Positions 6,330 to 6,337 of a DNA stretch of 6,337 nucleotides are shown here, piece by piece; positions within the stretch are counted from its first letter, which is position 1, and each line of letters opens with the position of its first letter. The notes under the pieces were generated by a model. The model ran no database searches. It saw only the letters and a program-made list of their open reading frames with translations, and was not told the origin of the DNA. The position numbers and the translations under genes were made by a program. Source of the stretch: Rhodobacterales bacterium UBA5972 (GTDB taxonomy: Bacteria > Pseudomonadota > Alphaproteobacteria > Rhodobacterales > Rhodobacteraceae); assembly GCA_002430125.1 (NCBI GenBank), contig DJBQ01000170.1:2293-8629 (forward strand), in the 5' to 3' direction.

Positions 6330-6337
6330 GCCAGCAC

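Overview
This window looks like ordinary chromosomal DNA from an alphaproteobacterium, most likely a marine Rhodobacteraceae/roseobacter-type organism. This is inferred from the moderately high G+C with G/C-rich third codon positions, the gene families present and the style of the proteins; there is no rRNA or other decisive marker. I see no mobile element, tRNA, rRNA, CRISPR array or phage gene, and no frameshifted gene. The first gene runs off the left edge.

Layout. (1) Positions 1-723 (+) hold the 3' part of a multi-spanning membrane protein built from two clearly homologous halves. Each half opens with a Glu-x-x-Glu motif in its first membrane helix, as in FTR1-type iron permeases, and I place it with the uncharacterised COG4280-type proteins. 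Its stop overlaps (ATGA) the start of a 72-residue, two-helix membrane protein (720-938). (2) After 128 bp with a strong ribosome site comes a complete secreted HtrA/Do-family serine protease with two PDZ domains (1067-2524). Two consecutive hairpins follow: one whose stem contains the stop codon, then a rho-independent terminator. (3) Positions 2653-5268 (+) encode a full-length two-domain MprF/LpiA: a membrane flippase half plus a cytoplasmic aminoacyl-phosphatidylglycerol synthase half. (4) Convergent to it, with only 32 bp between stops, is an ornithine cyclodeaminase/mu-crystallin family NAD(P)-dependent enzyme (complement of 5301-6278). Its short upstream region carries two 11-bp direct repeats and an interrupted palindrome, which could be an operator.

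Functionally, the two central genes fit an envelope-maintenance theme: periplasmic protein quality control next to charge modification of membrane phospholipid, typically linked to acid and cationic-peptide tolerance. The terminator between them argues for separate transcription units. The left pair may handle a metal ion (inference from motif only), and the right-hand gene belongs to amino-acid/imine metabolism. I did not find a convincing new multi-gene system. The best leads are the duplicated ExxE membrane protein with its coupled mini-protein, the replaced catalytic aspartate in the cyclodeaminase-family enzyme, and the repeat cluster in front of that gene.
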